43,760 nt of DNA from Plakobranchus ocellatus (lineage: Eukaryota > Mollusca > Gastropoda > Plakobranchidae), in NCBI GenBank assembly GCA_019648995.1, contig BLXT01005502.1:1716359-1760118 (forward strand), in the 5' to 3' direction. The notes under the pieces are model-generated. The model did not search any database, was not told the origin of the DNA, and worked only from the letters and a program-made list of their open reading frames with translations. Of this stretch, positions 20,781 through 29,514 are shown one piece after another (the stretch's first letter is position 1; every line of letters starts with the position of its first letter). The position numbers and the translations under genes were made by a program.

Positions 20781-23415
20781 CTTTTCTCTTTCTTATATTT
20801 TCTTTTATTTTTCATACTAACTCTCCTGGGTGAACAACACATATTTTTTTAACGATTAAGTGAGGGATTGTATTGAAGTACAAAAAGATTTTTTTGTATC
20901 GGTCAGATAAAGGCAAGTGAACCTGCCCTGATGTCCAGCTATGTCCAGTGCAGTGAGGATAATGGGAATAGTTGGCACCGCATGTGGATCACGGCCCACA
21001 AGGACTTTGTTCTCTACTGTTTCAAGGCTCATGAGGTGAGATTCTTTTCACCCTAGTGCTGCATTTGGGGGGGGGGTTGAGGATGATGGAGGACAATTGA
21101 GTAAGATATACTTTCAGGGAAGTGTGCAGCAACCTTTTTTACAGGGTTAATTATAGGTTGAGCTGTCTTCTCCCAAACAGCTCTGCGGCCAAATGGGTGT
21201 CCAAAGTGCTTAATCAGAAAGGTAATGTGGTGCAGGTCCATAAAATAAAATCAATACTGCTCAGTCACTTACTAAAAATCAAATCTTTGGGCTGTTGTGA
21301 CTTTGAAGTGTTATATATTTGACAGATGATTAGAATGTTGTATGAGTAACAGTTACAGAAGTTGAGGAGTAAAAATTACCATTGCTTTATGCACAAATAC
21401 TCAATAAGTTCTGCTGTTTAGAGAAACTAGTCATTTTTATCTTTCTAGGTTAGGGTTTTGTTTAAAGTCAGTCATGCGAACTTGTGTTTCTGCTCACTTT
21501 GTGGCACTGCTTGACATATACATGTCTTTATAAAGGTCCTCTTTGCATAGTGTCTTCGCAAATGAGGTGTCGAAAATAAGAGAAAAGAAATAGTCAGAGG
21601 TGGAGAAAAAAAAAAACAACACATTTGGTATGTATCAAGTGATGTAAGAGGTTAGTATTGATGGCAGTGGTGTATCTGCTTTTCGAATACCTTTTCAAGA
21701 CAATGAAAAGGTCTCATCTTTTGCAAACAACTCCATAGCTATTGAAAAAAGAATAGAATGCGTCTCAGAAGAGCAAAATTTCAAATGAGTATAAGGTCAA
21801 TGTTTATTGATCGATATTTTTAGCTGTGAGGTTTTTTGAGAATATTAAAAAAATAAAAAGTGAATTAGGATCTTTTTAAAGAGTACATGACAAAAGGAAT
21901 GAGATCATTTACTATTATATTCTTGAAAATGTAAGTATTTGTAACATTAAAAACTGTTGTTGGAAGAAATTTTGCATTTTTTTTCTTTCTATTGTGTAGG
22001 ATGTATCTGCGATCAGTTGCCTGCCTTTGCCAGGTCATGAGGTCAAACAAGTTTGGGATGTGGAGGGTCGGCCTCACGTGTTCTCACTTGTACACAAGCA
22101 TAAAGTGGTCAGCCTCTACCAGGCTCAGGATGATAAACAGCTGAAAAAGTAGGTTTTTCACACAATACTTGATTAGCATGGTTTTGATCAGGTAACAGAA
22201 CTATCTTGAATGAGTCACAAATGATGTAAAATTTTTTTTTAATGGCAATAAGTTTAAATGCTCATTGACAAAAGATTGGACTGAGACATCATATTTTGTG
22301 AGGTTGCATATTATTTAATATATTTATTGTCTTGGAATCATTCCAGATAAATGGAAGTATTTTATACATTTTACATCATTGTTACACATTCCAAAACTCT
22401 TGTCTGTGAGAATTGCTGAAGTTGAATTTGTAAACAGATATGTTGATCCTGTTCCAAGATTTCAGCATTCAAGTTTTTTTTGAATAGGCTTCTCAATGCT
22501 TTTTTGTCTTTGAAATTATTCTTTACTATTGGAGCTCACTAGGCCTCTTAAAGCATTTTAATTCCAAAGCATTCTAAATTGAAATGATAGAATTTCTCTT
22601 CACCAAAACTATTATTTTCTTCTGCATCAAATTCTGACCATGCAAAGATCTCAGGAATGTAATAAAGAGGATGAGATTTACCTGTGATATTTATTTATCC
22701 TTTATAATAGTAACCCTTAGCTGTTCCAGTTTGTAAGCTTGGACAACCATGCAATATACTCAAATTCACCTATGATATGTATATTATAATAAGATTTAGT
22801 GCTCTGAATCAATGGGAAATTCAATATTTTGTTTTAGTGGTGTGAAATAAAATTAAACCAGTAAAATTCAAGATACAGAGGCAGAACTGTTGTTAGTGAG
22901 CATTTATTATATTTATTGTGGAAATTATTTACATTGATAATCGCATTCCACTTTTTTTCATCGTTCACAGCTGGATTTCCGTGGTGGGTAAACTGGTGCA
23001 GGCTGAGATTCCAGATGAAACCGTGCGATTGTCCACCTGCTCGTACATAAGTAATGCTTCCATCTCTTCTGATGGTGACAGTGGTAGTTCTGGGTTTGCT
23101 AATACAGGCAGTGGCGGTAATCAACACAGCGGCAGCAGCAACAATGACATTCCTGCTGCTGTTACCACCACCAGCACCAGTGCAAGCAACACCACAATTA
23201 CTAGCAACGACAGTGGCACCAGTCAAGCTGATTCAGGTCTCCCTGGAGAGGATGGCGACATTTACATGAACTGGACCAGACATGACAATCATGACCCAGA
23301 CCAAGATTGTTTATCTGTAGAAGCACCAGGAGTGTCTGATGACCATGAGGAAGCAGACAAAGTCAGCCAATATGATAATGTGGATGCTGTTGCTGTAGAT
23401 GGTAGCAGTTGCTAA
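4426..23415 (+). CDS. FGD6: FGD-family Cdc42 GEF (FGD5/FGD6-like), 17-exon model, 5' end incomplete
   Basis: Seen: 17 exons with GT-AG borders join in one frame to about 1520 residues plus stop. Numbering here takes the split first codon as residue 1. Order: disordered region 1-840 with an acidic end, DH about 845-1035 ([10 protein letters not shown] signature), PH1 about 1065-1165, FYVE about 1195-1260, PH2 about 1283-1385, low-complexity tail to 1521. Known of the family: FGD proteins load GTP on Cdc42 through DH-PH and bind PI3P through FYVE, shaping actin at endosomes and the plasma membrane. The long N-terminal exon and the VWIPD..TMCMLC FYVE start favour FGD5/FGD6 over FGD1-4. Inferred: ortholog of FGD6; human FGD6 is about 1430 residues, so the length fits. 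Odd: extra C-terminal tail, a 34-nt exon, and no start codon in view. The assembly gap at 13327-13732 falls in an intron, because the frame and the family sequence run on without loss across it. Confidence 0.9.
6945..7787 (+). other. FGD intron after exon 1
   Basis: AT-rich, poly-T runs, no other feature seen. The short open frame running into exon 2 from 7644 is intron read-through. Confidence 0.85.
7788..7883 (+). CDS. FGD6: FGD exon 2: start of the DH (RhoGEF) domain
   Basis: 32 codons, phase 0 at both ends, bordered by TTTGCAG and GTGAGT. The peptide includes [19 protein letters not shown], matching the first conserved DH helix (E-L-L-x-T-E-x-x-Y-V-x-x-L), which contacts switch regions of the GTPase. 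Confidence 0.93.
7884..9133 (+). other. FGD intron after exon 2
   Basis: 1250 bp of T-rich DNA, including an A/T block near 8385-8405. Nothing else seen. Confidence 0.85.
9134..9282 (+). CDS. FGD6: FGD exon 3: DH domain
   Basis: 149 nt between TTGTCCAG and GTAAAT, entering in phase 0 and leaving in phase 2 with a split Trp codon. It encodes the FPxDxxxxxFSNIxSIYxFH-type segment of FGD DH domains (here [20 protein letters not shown]), ending in the MEEKV region. Confidence 0.93.
9654..9810 (+). CDS. FGD6: FGD exon 4: DH domain
   Basis: 157 nt between TTCTCACAG and GTTGGT. It completes the Trp codon, then reads [11 protein letters not shown] and [16 protein letters not shown], the typical DH helix with the YxxYxxNxxxA pattern. 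It leaves in phase 0. The donor GTTGGT is weak, but the next exon continues the family sequence exactly. Confidence 0.93.
9811..10975 (+). other. FGD intron after exon 4
   Basis: Mostly AT-rich. A more complex stretch at 10690-10760 has AG and GT borders but does not keep the frame, and the DH sequence is complete without it. Confidence 0.8.
10976..11063 (+). CDS. FGD6: FGD exon 5: DH conserved region 3
   Basis: 88 nt after TTTTATGTAG. It encodes [20 protein letters not shown] followed by VPRYEMLIK. The LxPxQRxPRYxxLxK motif is the most conserved DH segment and forms the Cdc42-binding helix. It leaves in phase 1 at GTAAAT. Confidence 0.95.
11064..13146 (+). other. FGD intron after exon 5, longest intron
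   Basis: About 2.1 kb. Open frames of 60-66 codons near 12333 and 12733 show no family resemblance, and I treat them as chance. No repeat recognised. Confidence 0.8.
13147..13197 (+). CDS. FGD6: FGD exon 6: end of the DH core
   Basis: 51 nt after TTTGTCCAG. Joined to exon 5 it gives LIKDYVKHLP then SPDIKDAQ, as in family members (KDYLxxLPxxSPDxxDA). It leaves in phase 1 at GTAAGT. The following intron contains the 406-base assembly gap. Confidence 0.93.
13327..13732. other. Assembly gap (406 N)
   Basis: A run of N inside the intron between FGD exons 6 and 7. Flanking exons join in frame and in family order, so coding loss is unlikely. Confidence 0.99.
13924..13982 (+). CDS. FGD6: FGD exon 7: last DH helix
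   Basis: 59 nt between TTGTTCTAG and GTGAGT. With the incoming G it starts with Asp and reads [20 protein letters not shown], matching the xALxLIxxAAxHSNxAIxKM segment of FGD proteins. Because frame and family order are unbroken from exon 6, no exon is lost in the gap. Confidence 0.93.
13983..15295 (+). other. FGD intron after exon 7
   Basis: About 1.3 kb, T-rich, no exon or repeat family recognised. Confidence 0.8.
15296..15445 (+). CDS. FGD6: FGD exon 8: DH-PH hinge and start of PH1
   Basis: 50 codons after GCTCAACAG, phase 0 on both sides. It holds the [10 protein letters not shown] hinge helix, a [20 protein letters not shown] stretch equivalent to the first PH strand (E-L-I-K-E-G-x-I-x-K-x-S-A-x-x-G), and the RQLFL strand that continues in exon 9. 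The donor is GTAATA. Confidence 0.92.
15446..17189 (+). other. FGD introns flanking exon 9 (16295-16384 is coding)
   Basis: Two introns of about 0.8 kb each. AT-rich with poly-T. Nothing besides exon 9 seen. Confidence 0.8.
16295..16384 (+). CDS. FGD6: FGD exon 9: PH1 domain core
   Basis: 30 codons after TCCACAG. The peptide begins [10 protein letters not shown] and continues [17 protein letters not shown], corresponding to the LFNDxLLYC and F-x-V-R strands of FGD PH1. The donor GTAAAA is phase 0. Confidence 0.92.
17190..17269 (+). CDS. FGD6: FGD exon 10: PH1 domain
   Basis: 80 nt after TTGTTACAG. It encodes [14 protein letters not shown], the fifth-sixth PH strands (T-F-x-V-x-x-x-x-R-S-x-E-L). 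It leaves in phase 2 at GTGAGT; a cryptic in-frame TGA immediately follows if that donor is skipped. Confidence 0.9.
17862..18045 (+). repeat. Possible decayed tRNA-derived SINE in an FGD intron
   Basis: GTGGTATAATGGCTAG at about 17873-17888 resembles a tRNA D-arm/A-box, and GCCTGAGATCATAGG about 40 bases later could be a worn B-box region. A more complex, less AT-rich body follows, ending before an A/T-rich stretch near 18045. The tRNA fold is not intact, so this is not called as a tRNA gene. Confidence 0.3.
18125..18158 (+). CDS. FGD6: FGD exon 11: 34-nt microexon in PH1
   Basis: A very short exon between TTTTCTACAG and GTAAGA. It completes a Glu codon and adds [11 protein letters not shown]. 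It is needed for frame: exon 10 ends in phase 2 and exon 12 starts in phase 0. The Trp sits where PH domains keep their C-terminal helix Trp. Confidence 0.85.
18494..18580 (+). CDS. FGD6: FGD exon 12: end of PH1 and basic linker
   Basis: 29 codons after CTTTGACAG, ending at GTAAGT, phase 0. It encodes the amphipathic end of the PH1 helix ([11 protein letters not shown]), a basic patch KKRKR, and an acidic linker ([12 protein letters not shown]) before the FYVE domain. Confidence 0.9.
18581..20190 (+). other. FGD introns flanking exon 13 (19256-19384 is coding)
   Basis: 675 and 806 bp. A purine-rich patch (AGAGA/GAAGA) lies at 19125-19175. No other element seen. Confidence 0.8.
19256..19384 (+). 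CDS. FGD6: FGD exon 13: first half of the FYVE zinc finger
   Basis: 43 codons after CTGCACAG, phase 0. All N-terminal FYVE signatures are present: WIPD (WxxD motif, W1200-D1203), CMLC (C1209, C1212), and [10 protein letters not shown] (R+HHCRxCG, C1225 and C1228), which contacts the phosphate of PI3P. It ends Gly-Lys at GTAAGA. Confidence 0.96.
20191..20343 (+). CDS. FGD6: FGD exon 14: second half of the FYVE zinc finger
   Basis: 51 codons after GCCCTACAG. It starts LICRSCS (C1233, C1236) and holds the RVC motif with C1254 and C1257 (ERVCTVCY). With exon 13 all eight zinc ligands and the three PI3P motifs are intact, so binding to PI3P is expected. A short linker with Lys-rich DKKKG follows. 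The donor GTTTGT is weak. Confidence 0.95.
20514..20810. repeat. Long pyrimidine-rich tract
   Basis: About 300 bp of nearly pure C/T on the plus strand, built of TCTC, CCCT and TTTC words, surrounding a perfect (CT)n core. It sits in the intron between the FYVE end and PH2. Open frames of Ser/Leu or Arg/Glu repeats here are products of the repeat. Confidence 0.9.
20712..20773. repeat. (CT)31 microsatellite
   Basis: 62 bp of uninterrupted CT units, the longest perfect microsatellite in the window. Likely length-polymorphic. Confidence 0.97.
20907..21035 (+). CDS. FGD6: FGD exon 15: start of PH2
   Basis: 43 codons after ATCGGTCAG, ending at GTGAGA, phase 0. It reads [12 protein letters not shown], then [21 protein letters not shown], the first strands of a PH fold (G/S-Y-L...W-x-R-x-W-x-V...L-Y-x-F). 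Confidence 0.92.
21036..22970 (+). other. FGD introns flanking exon 16 (22000-22148 is coding)
   Basis: 964 and 822 bp, AT-rich. A run of ten G lies at 21067-21076. No other element seen. Confidence 0.8.
22000..22148 (+). CDS. FGD6: FGD exon 16: PH2 core
   Basis: 149 nt after TTGTGTAG, ending with a split Asn codon at GTAGGT. It encodes a PLPGHEV strand, then [19 protein letters not shown], the F-x-L-x-H-x-x-x-x-x-x-Y-x-A strands of FGD PH2, and the start of the C-terminal helix. Confidence 0.92.
22971..23415 (+). CDS. FGD6: FGD exon 17: end of PH2 and C-terminal tail, with stop
   Basis: After TTCACAG the split codon gives Asn, then [10 protein letters not shown] closes the PH2 helix with its Trp. 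The remaining ~130 residues are Ser/Gly/Asn/Thr-rich, then acidic, ending GSSC and TAA at 23413-23415. Vertebrate FGD6 stops shortly after PH2 (from memory), so this tail is an addition. It contains YMNW and YDNV, both fitting the YxN class of SH2 (Grb2/Drk-type) ligands. A reverse-strand open frame over this exon is a shadow. Confidence 0.93.
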
Positions 23416-26400
23416 CATTCTCAAGAACATAAAAAATTTTTTTAGCGATTTTAGACCGAAACAAATCACTTCACCACCCTTTTCACTTCTTTGCCTTTGA
23501 CTCAAAAGTCGTTACTAATTTCATGCTGTCTCTATTGTTTTATTTCTGTTCTTTTTTAGTTTGTGACCTGCCTACACCACACGAAATGAGTTGTTTTGTC
23601 AGCAGTCAGCTATTGCAGATATAGAGAAAATAGATGACCAGGATTATATGCATGGAATTTTTTTTTTTGCCTTTATCAAAAGTGTTACCGTTTCTAAAAG
23701 TAAACAGATCCTGGTTGCTAAGGACTCTTTAATTTTGAAAATTGCTAATTTTTAAATGTGGTTTTCTCAAAACTTAAGAATTTTTAAGCTGAATAGATAA
23801 GTTTAAACAGGTATAACTTTGCTTAAAAATGGTCTAGAGCAAAAATTCATTTACCATTTGAAAGTGAAGTGACATGACTTTCCAACTGTATTATTATGTC
23901 AAATATTAAAAATACTACAAGACTTTTAACATGGTCAGGTCACATTTATTTATTTATTTGCTTTGACTTCTTTTTTAACTCTTCTGCCTCATTCAATTTT
24001 TAAAAAAACTTTTACTCTGTTCTGTGTATTTTTTCCTTTTCTTCTTTATATCCTTCTTCTGTGCTATTATACTATATGTGTACAAATCTTTTGTGACATT
24101 CATAACACATTGTAGGACCACGATTTATATGGGCCAATGAGTTTATGTGTTGAAGGAACCAAATTATATGTCCCTAATGTGTATCATATTAATGTTTTTC
24201 ATTTTGTTACAAGCCTTTAATTGCTCTTAGGGCCAAAATACCCCTCGCCATATTCTTCTCTCCTCACTTTCCCTCTCACTTGTTCCCACATATAATGAAA
24301 TATAGAGATAAGGAGAACATAAGAGAGAAGAATCACTAACAAAATGTCTAGGCTCTAATGTGATGGAGATTTGACAGATTGAGAATGCCAGAGTTGCTAA
24401 TTCTTATAAAACGGGCACCGTATGACTTGCTATAAATTTGGACACCCAGAATCTGACCCGTGACACAAAATTGCCAACAAGTGAAATTGGACATCACGTC
24501 TTCCTCAGTACATGATCTCTCCTGTGATTAAAGAACATAAAAAATAATGATATTATATCACCTTGTTCTGCTGACTCTTTTATTTATTCAATCATTATTA
24601 TTATTGGGGCGCAAGTCTTGGTAATAATTTTGATTTTACAGGTCTTCAGATTATTAATTTATTCTCTATTTAATCCAATATCTCTTCTGTGTCTCTGGAT
24701 CTAAATATTTTACCGAAAAACTTAAAGCTGTCATTCCTTTACGATAAAACTAATAATTTGTCAGATTTGATACCATAGGAAATTATTGATGTGTGTAAAT
24801 TGCACTTTAATGCCTGATAGTGAACAGGAGCTTCATAGGGCCCTCATGTTTCACAAAGTTATTCTGTAAAATATGTAGAAATTATTAGTTTTAACGACTT
24901 AAAACTTGAAGTAGAGCATTTAACTTGCTTGATTCTCAACAATATTGTGACACCTTTTGGGTCAAAGAGATTACATACGTATATTTCTATATATTTCTGC
25001 TCAACATGACAACATTTATTTATTTTATCCAAACAAACATCTGTGTGACAAAAAAACAAAATAGAAACATATGATGCCTTGTTTCCAGTCCTCCTGAACT
25101 AATACGGCAAGTAATGTTGATGAGAAAAAAAAACCTTTCAGGTGTTTAAAAATTCGTTAAAAAAGGCTTCCTAAATCCCGACATCTTTACACAAATCATC
25201 ATCTGCGCTTTTTACCACTGCCAAACTATCGAGAGGTCTTTAAGAAATTGCGAATTCAACATGTGACTTTTTTGGACTGGCTCCAAGACATCATGGATGT
25301 ATGGGGTATTAATATATGTATCCAGAGAATCAGAGGAGGATAATATGATTCTGTACATAAGCTTATTTTTATGCTGTAGAACTATTTCCCTTTGCTTTTG
25401 TTTTGAAAGAGTTGACACTTCAAAGGACAGCATAAAAAAATATTCATGGCCATAATATCTTTGCCTTAAGCAACTCATTTTTAAGCAGTCTTTCTCAAGG
25501 ATAAAAACCTATAATTTTGATTAACAGATTTTATGTACATATCTATCATAATGATATCTATCATCTTGTTTTTTTGTAAATGTTGTACATTACTTTTTAC
25601 ACAATGATACATGAGCAGCTAATGTTGATAATTATGTCTTTAGCTCAGTCCCTGGACTCAGACGTTCCAAACTGTAATTCTCAAGAAAAATCTCTAAAAT
25701 GTTCCTGCACTGAAGCCAGTCACAATGGGTCACATCTCACAAATAACAGTTTCCAGATTTGCAATGCTTTTTTTTTTTAAGAAAAGTCAAAACTCCTGTA
25801 ATATTTTAACATAAAAACTATCTCTTTTCAGCATTCACCACTCGTCGATGGCTCCCAGAGAGGATTCTTAGATTATATCAATAATTTATAATGTGGAAAA
25901 CTCATTAAGACTGGTTTCAAAACACAATTATTGTCTCTGGAGTTTTCACAATACAATGACGGGTACAGCTATATAAAGACATCAGAATAATTTTTTGCAA
26001 AGGCTCAGTTTTTTTGTTGTTCATTTTTGTTTCAAGTCTCTTTGTTAGATAATAATCATATTTGACGTATTAAACTGGAAGGTTTTAGCTAAACAGGGTT
26101 CTGCAACTCTTATTATACTCTAAATAGGGATCAGTATTCTTGTCTGGAACAAAGAGAAAAGAAGTACTTTACTCAAGTTTTGAACTTGGGAAACCAACAA
26201 GTAATATAAAAAAAAGTCCTATTTTGCAACTCAAACTGTTTGCTTTATTAGAATTATTTTTGAATTTTTAAAATCAAAACTTCTTACTAAAGAAGTTTTT
26301 TTTTTTTCTTAGAGATGTTCTAAGTAAAAAATCAAAGATATTTCTTTTGACATGACAATTTTCCTTTTTTAAATTCTAGTTTTGCCTCAGTAAGACAAGA

Positions 26401-27621
26401 TTTTACTTTAATGCTGTTTCAGGCCTCCCTCATCTAATTGTTACAGAAATTGGTCTGAAAACCCAATAGCATGCATTGAACAATCGATAACGTCTTTTTG
26501 AAGCATTCAATTTTGATGGAGCAATCTCTGGTTTTACACAAACTTTCTTTTTAGTGGTTTTTTTTGCACACATCTCTTGATTTGTCGTTCTTAAAAACAC
26601 AAGTGTAAACTTATTTCTTCATCTTCTATATACAGAAATGTTCTATTGTGTATCAATCACAATTTGAATCACATTAAGTGTAATATCTTGATATTGTTTG
26701 TGCCTCCCCAATGTATTTTTTAATCCTAAATCTGTATCATGATAAAATGAAAGATTTGATTTACCTAGTAATACATGTAAAAGCATTTGGTGTTCCAAAG
26801 CATTTGAAATGAAGTGGATTCGCGTGTTATGCTTTTGCTGTTATTTTTCTGAAAAATGTTTATTGATGTTTTTATGCCTGTGAACTTACTATCTTGTGCC
26901 ATGGTATCTATTGTAACTTTTACTATTATACAACTGCTATTACAAGTGCTTTGTTATATATTGAGCAACTGCGTGTACCATATCAATCTAAAAAAACCTA
27001 TCAAAATAACTGGTTATATAACTTAAAAACTGCATTCAGTATTTTTTTTTTTTTTCAACTTGTAATAAAACTCACTGGTTTGAGAGAGAATTTGTCAATC
27101 ACGTGTCGCATGTAAAGTGATATATTTAACTTCTTTAGAAAAAAAAATTATTTTTTGACTATGAACAACTTGTTCAAAAATTTACCTGTGATATGAAGGA
27201 AGAAAAAAAATTTAATACAATATTGAGAATCAAAACAACTTGAAAAGAAAATTTTAACAGGAAAACTTTTAAGAAATGATCCAAGTGGATTTATGCCAAA
27301 ATAATTTTTTTATTTATTTCAGAATTAAAAATCATGCAAGACTTGAGCATTCTGAATCTTTCATGTATATTTGCGAATGTCCAGTTTTCCTTTTTGTTTT
27401 TTTTTTGTTTTTTTTTGGTTTTTTTTATTTCTTTTTATGACTTGATTATCACAGCTATTGATTTGACTGACTTAATCAGAAATTGAATGAAAAAGAGTCT
27501 GAGCTCTATTGAAATCAGAAATTTCCATGAACATATCAACTGTTTTCATATTGGTTAATAATGATTCTCCCTATCTGTAAATTAAATTTGTAATTCTGAC
27601 TTTTTGTTCATCTTTGCCTTT

Positions 27622-27782
27622 ATGCTGCTTTCAGTGAGGCAGTAGATTTTTGCAATCTTTGCATTCATGCCAGTTTAAATAAGGTGGTACATTTTTGTGA
27701 TCATTTGTCCTCATGCCAGTTGAAGTCAGCCAGTAGATTTTTGTAATCTTTTGTCTTCATGCCAGTTAAAGTCAGGCAGTAG
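27622..27782. repeat. Minisatellite, 46-bp unit, about 3.5 copies
   Basis: Copies at 27622-27666, 27667-27712, 27713-27758 and a partial one at 27759-27782. Each begins ATGCCAGTT or similar and carries a GTAGATTTTTG-like centre; copies have diverged by several bases. Confidence 0.85.
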
Positions 27783-28037
27783 TTGTGACAGTTTCTATCA
27801 ATGATGTGTTATAAAGGGAATAAAATTTCATTAGGGAAGTTTTTGTCTGCATTGCCCAATGCTTTACTCTTAGAAGAAAAAAAGAAAGAAAATAAAAGAA
27901 AAGAACCCTCTCAGTCTTTGAGGACAGAAATGTATACATGTAATTGTAGTGAACACAGGTCAGAGACATATTGTTTTGGTATGCCAGTAAAATTATTCCT
28001 AACACTTGAATTGCGATGTTTCAGCCATTAGTTTGAT

Positions 28038-28373
28038 AAGGAGATTGTCAGTGAGATGTTCCAGTTGTGCTTTAAGGTCTGCTTAAGTCAACAGTCACTC
28101 ACATGATCCAATAGTGTTTTAGGGTCTGCTTNNNNNNNNNNNNNNNNNNNNNNNNNNNNNNNNNNNNNNNNNNNNNNNNNNNNNNNNNNNNNNNNNAAGT
28201 CAACAGTCACTCACATGATCCAATAGTGTTTTAGGGTCTGCTTAAGTCAACATTCACTCACATGATCCAATAGTGTTTTAGGGTCTGCTTAAGTCAACAG
28301 TCACTCACATGATCCAATAGTGTTTTAGGGTCTGCTTAAGACAACGTCAGTGGGAAGCTCTAATAGTCTACTT
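28038..28373. repeat. Minisatellite, 47-bp unit, interrupted by a gap
   Basis: Near-identical copies at 28085-28131, 28197-28243, 28244-28290 and 28291-28337 (start AAGTCAACAGTCACTCACAT, end GGGTCTGCTT). A diverged full copy lies at 28038-28084 and a shortened one at 28338-28373. The 65-base N run lies between copies, so copy number is uncertain. Confidence 0.93.
28132..28196. other. Assembly gap (65 N)
   Basis: A run of N inside the 47-bp repeat array, most likely collapsed or unresolved copies. Confidence 0.99.
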
Positions 28374-29176
28374 AAGTCAACATCACTACGATAATGCGCA
28401 AGTCCTCAATTTTCTGACAATTCCAGTGTCTGGATGCTGTTTTTTTTTTTTTTTTCAACTTGCCAGGCAGATCTGAGGCATGATAAAATTTTCAGGCATG
28501 CCTTGATTTTTTAACAGTTGTTTAGCAACATTACAAAATGAAAAATCATAAAAAAATATTGGCAGAGTTGTTATAATTCTGACAATTTTAGATTCAAAGT
28601 CTTGCAATACTTTTGTCAGAGTCTTGCAGTGTTCAATTTTGGTTTTAATCTATGTTAATGTTCTCTAGAGAGTATAAAATCATATTTTTTTCTTGACTGA
28701 TTTTTCAATGAAACGTCTCATTTGAAAATATAGAACATAATTTTAAAAAGATGGGCAATCAAAGTAGAAGATTGTAAGCCTAAAATCAAAGTGGAAGACT
28801 TAGCCAGAAAAGAAAAAGATGTTTCGAATTTTAAATTTGTACAGGTATTTCTTGATCCAGTTGCCAGTTAAACACCTCGGAAATCTTTTGGGGCCCTAAC
28901 ATATTTCTACATATTCCATTATATGCTTCTCTTTCATTAATTTTACAGCTCTTTCAAATGTATGTTTTCTTGCCTTTGTGTGTTTTCAAGTTTTATTCAA
29001 GTAAAAGCTTAGAGATGAATGGATAGTAATGTAACAAGGCATCTCAACAGCTTTTAAATTCTTTTCTTACTAATTTGCTTTTGATTGATATTGCATTCTA
29101 CAGCTTTTGTACTTTTGTGCATTGGCAGACCTATTGTGCTGGTCACATATGGGGAGAAAGGGGGATGACTGGTAGA

Positions 29177-29223
29177 TGTGTGTGTGTGTGTGAGAGAGAG
29201 ATAGAAAGAGTGAGAGAGAGATA
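29177..29223. repeat. Compound (TG)n-(GA)n microsatellite
   Basis: About eight TG units run into GA units interrupted by ATAGAAAG. Confidence 0.9.
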
Positions 29224-29493
29224 GGTGATTGATTGATTTTCCCCTGGTATGGTTACTGAATTATTCTCTGTCTTTGACATGCATGCACTAAATGTTAGAA
29301 GCCCTTTCTTCTCAGTATTATCAGTTTCATCTCTTTTGAAAATTTTTATCAGACATGTACTTTCGTAAAAACCAAACCTAAACAAAAAAAAGTCAGCAAA
29401 CTAAAAAAGAACTTAGATCATTTAAATTCTCATAAAGTTTTAAACTCACATGTATAATAAAAAAAAAATGTATATATTCAAAATATTATAATG

Positions 29494-29514
29494 ATAATAA
29501 TAATAATAATAATA
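29494..29514. repeat. (ATA)n trinucleotide repeat
   Basis: About seven ATA/TAA units, near-perfect. Confidence 0.85.

Noticed and set aside
20346..20852. Ser/Leu-rich and Arg/Glu-rich open frames of 71-168 codons
   Set aside because: Produced by the CT microsatellite and its pyrimidine-rich flanks.
22834..23226. Minus-strand 130-codon frame over the last FGD exon
   Set aside because: Shadow of the Ser/Gly/Thr-rich coding exon, with no splice or family evidence.
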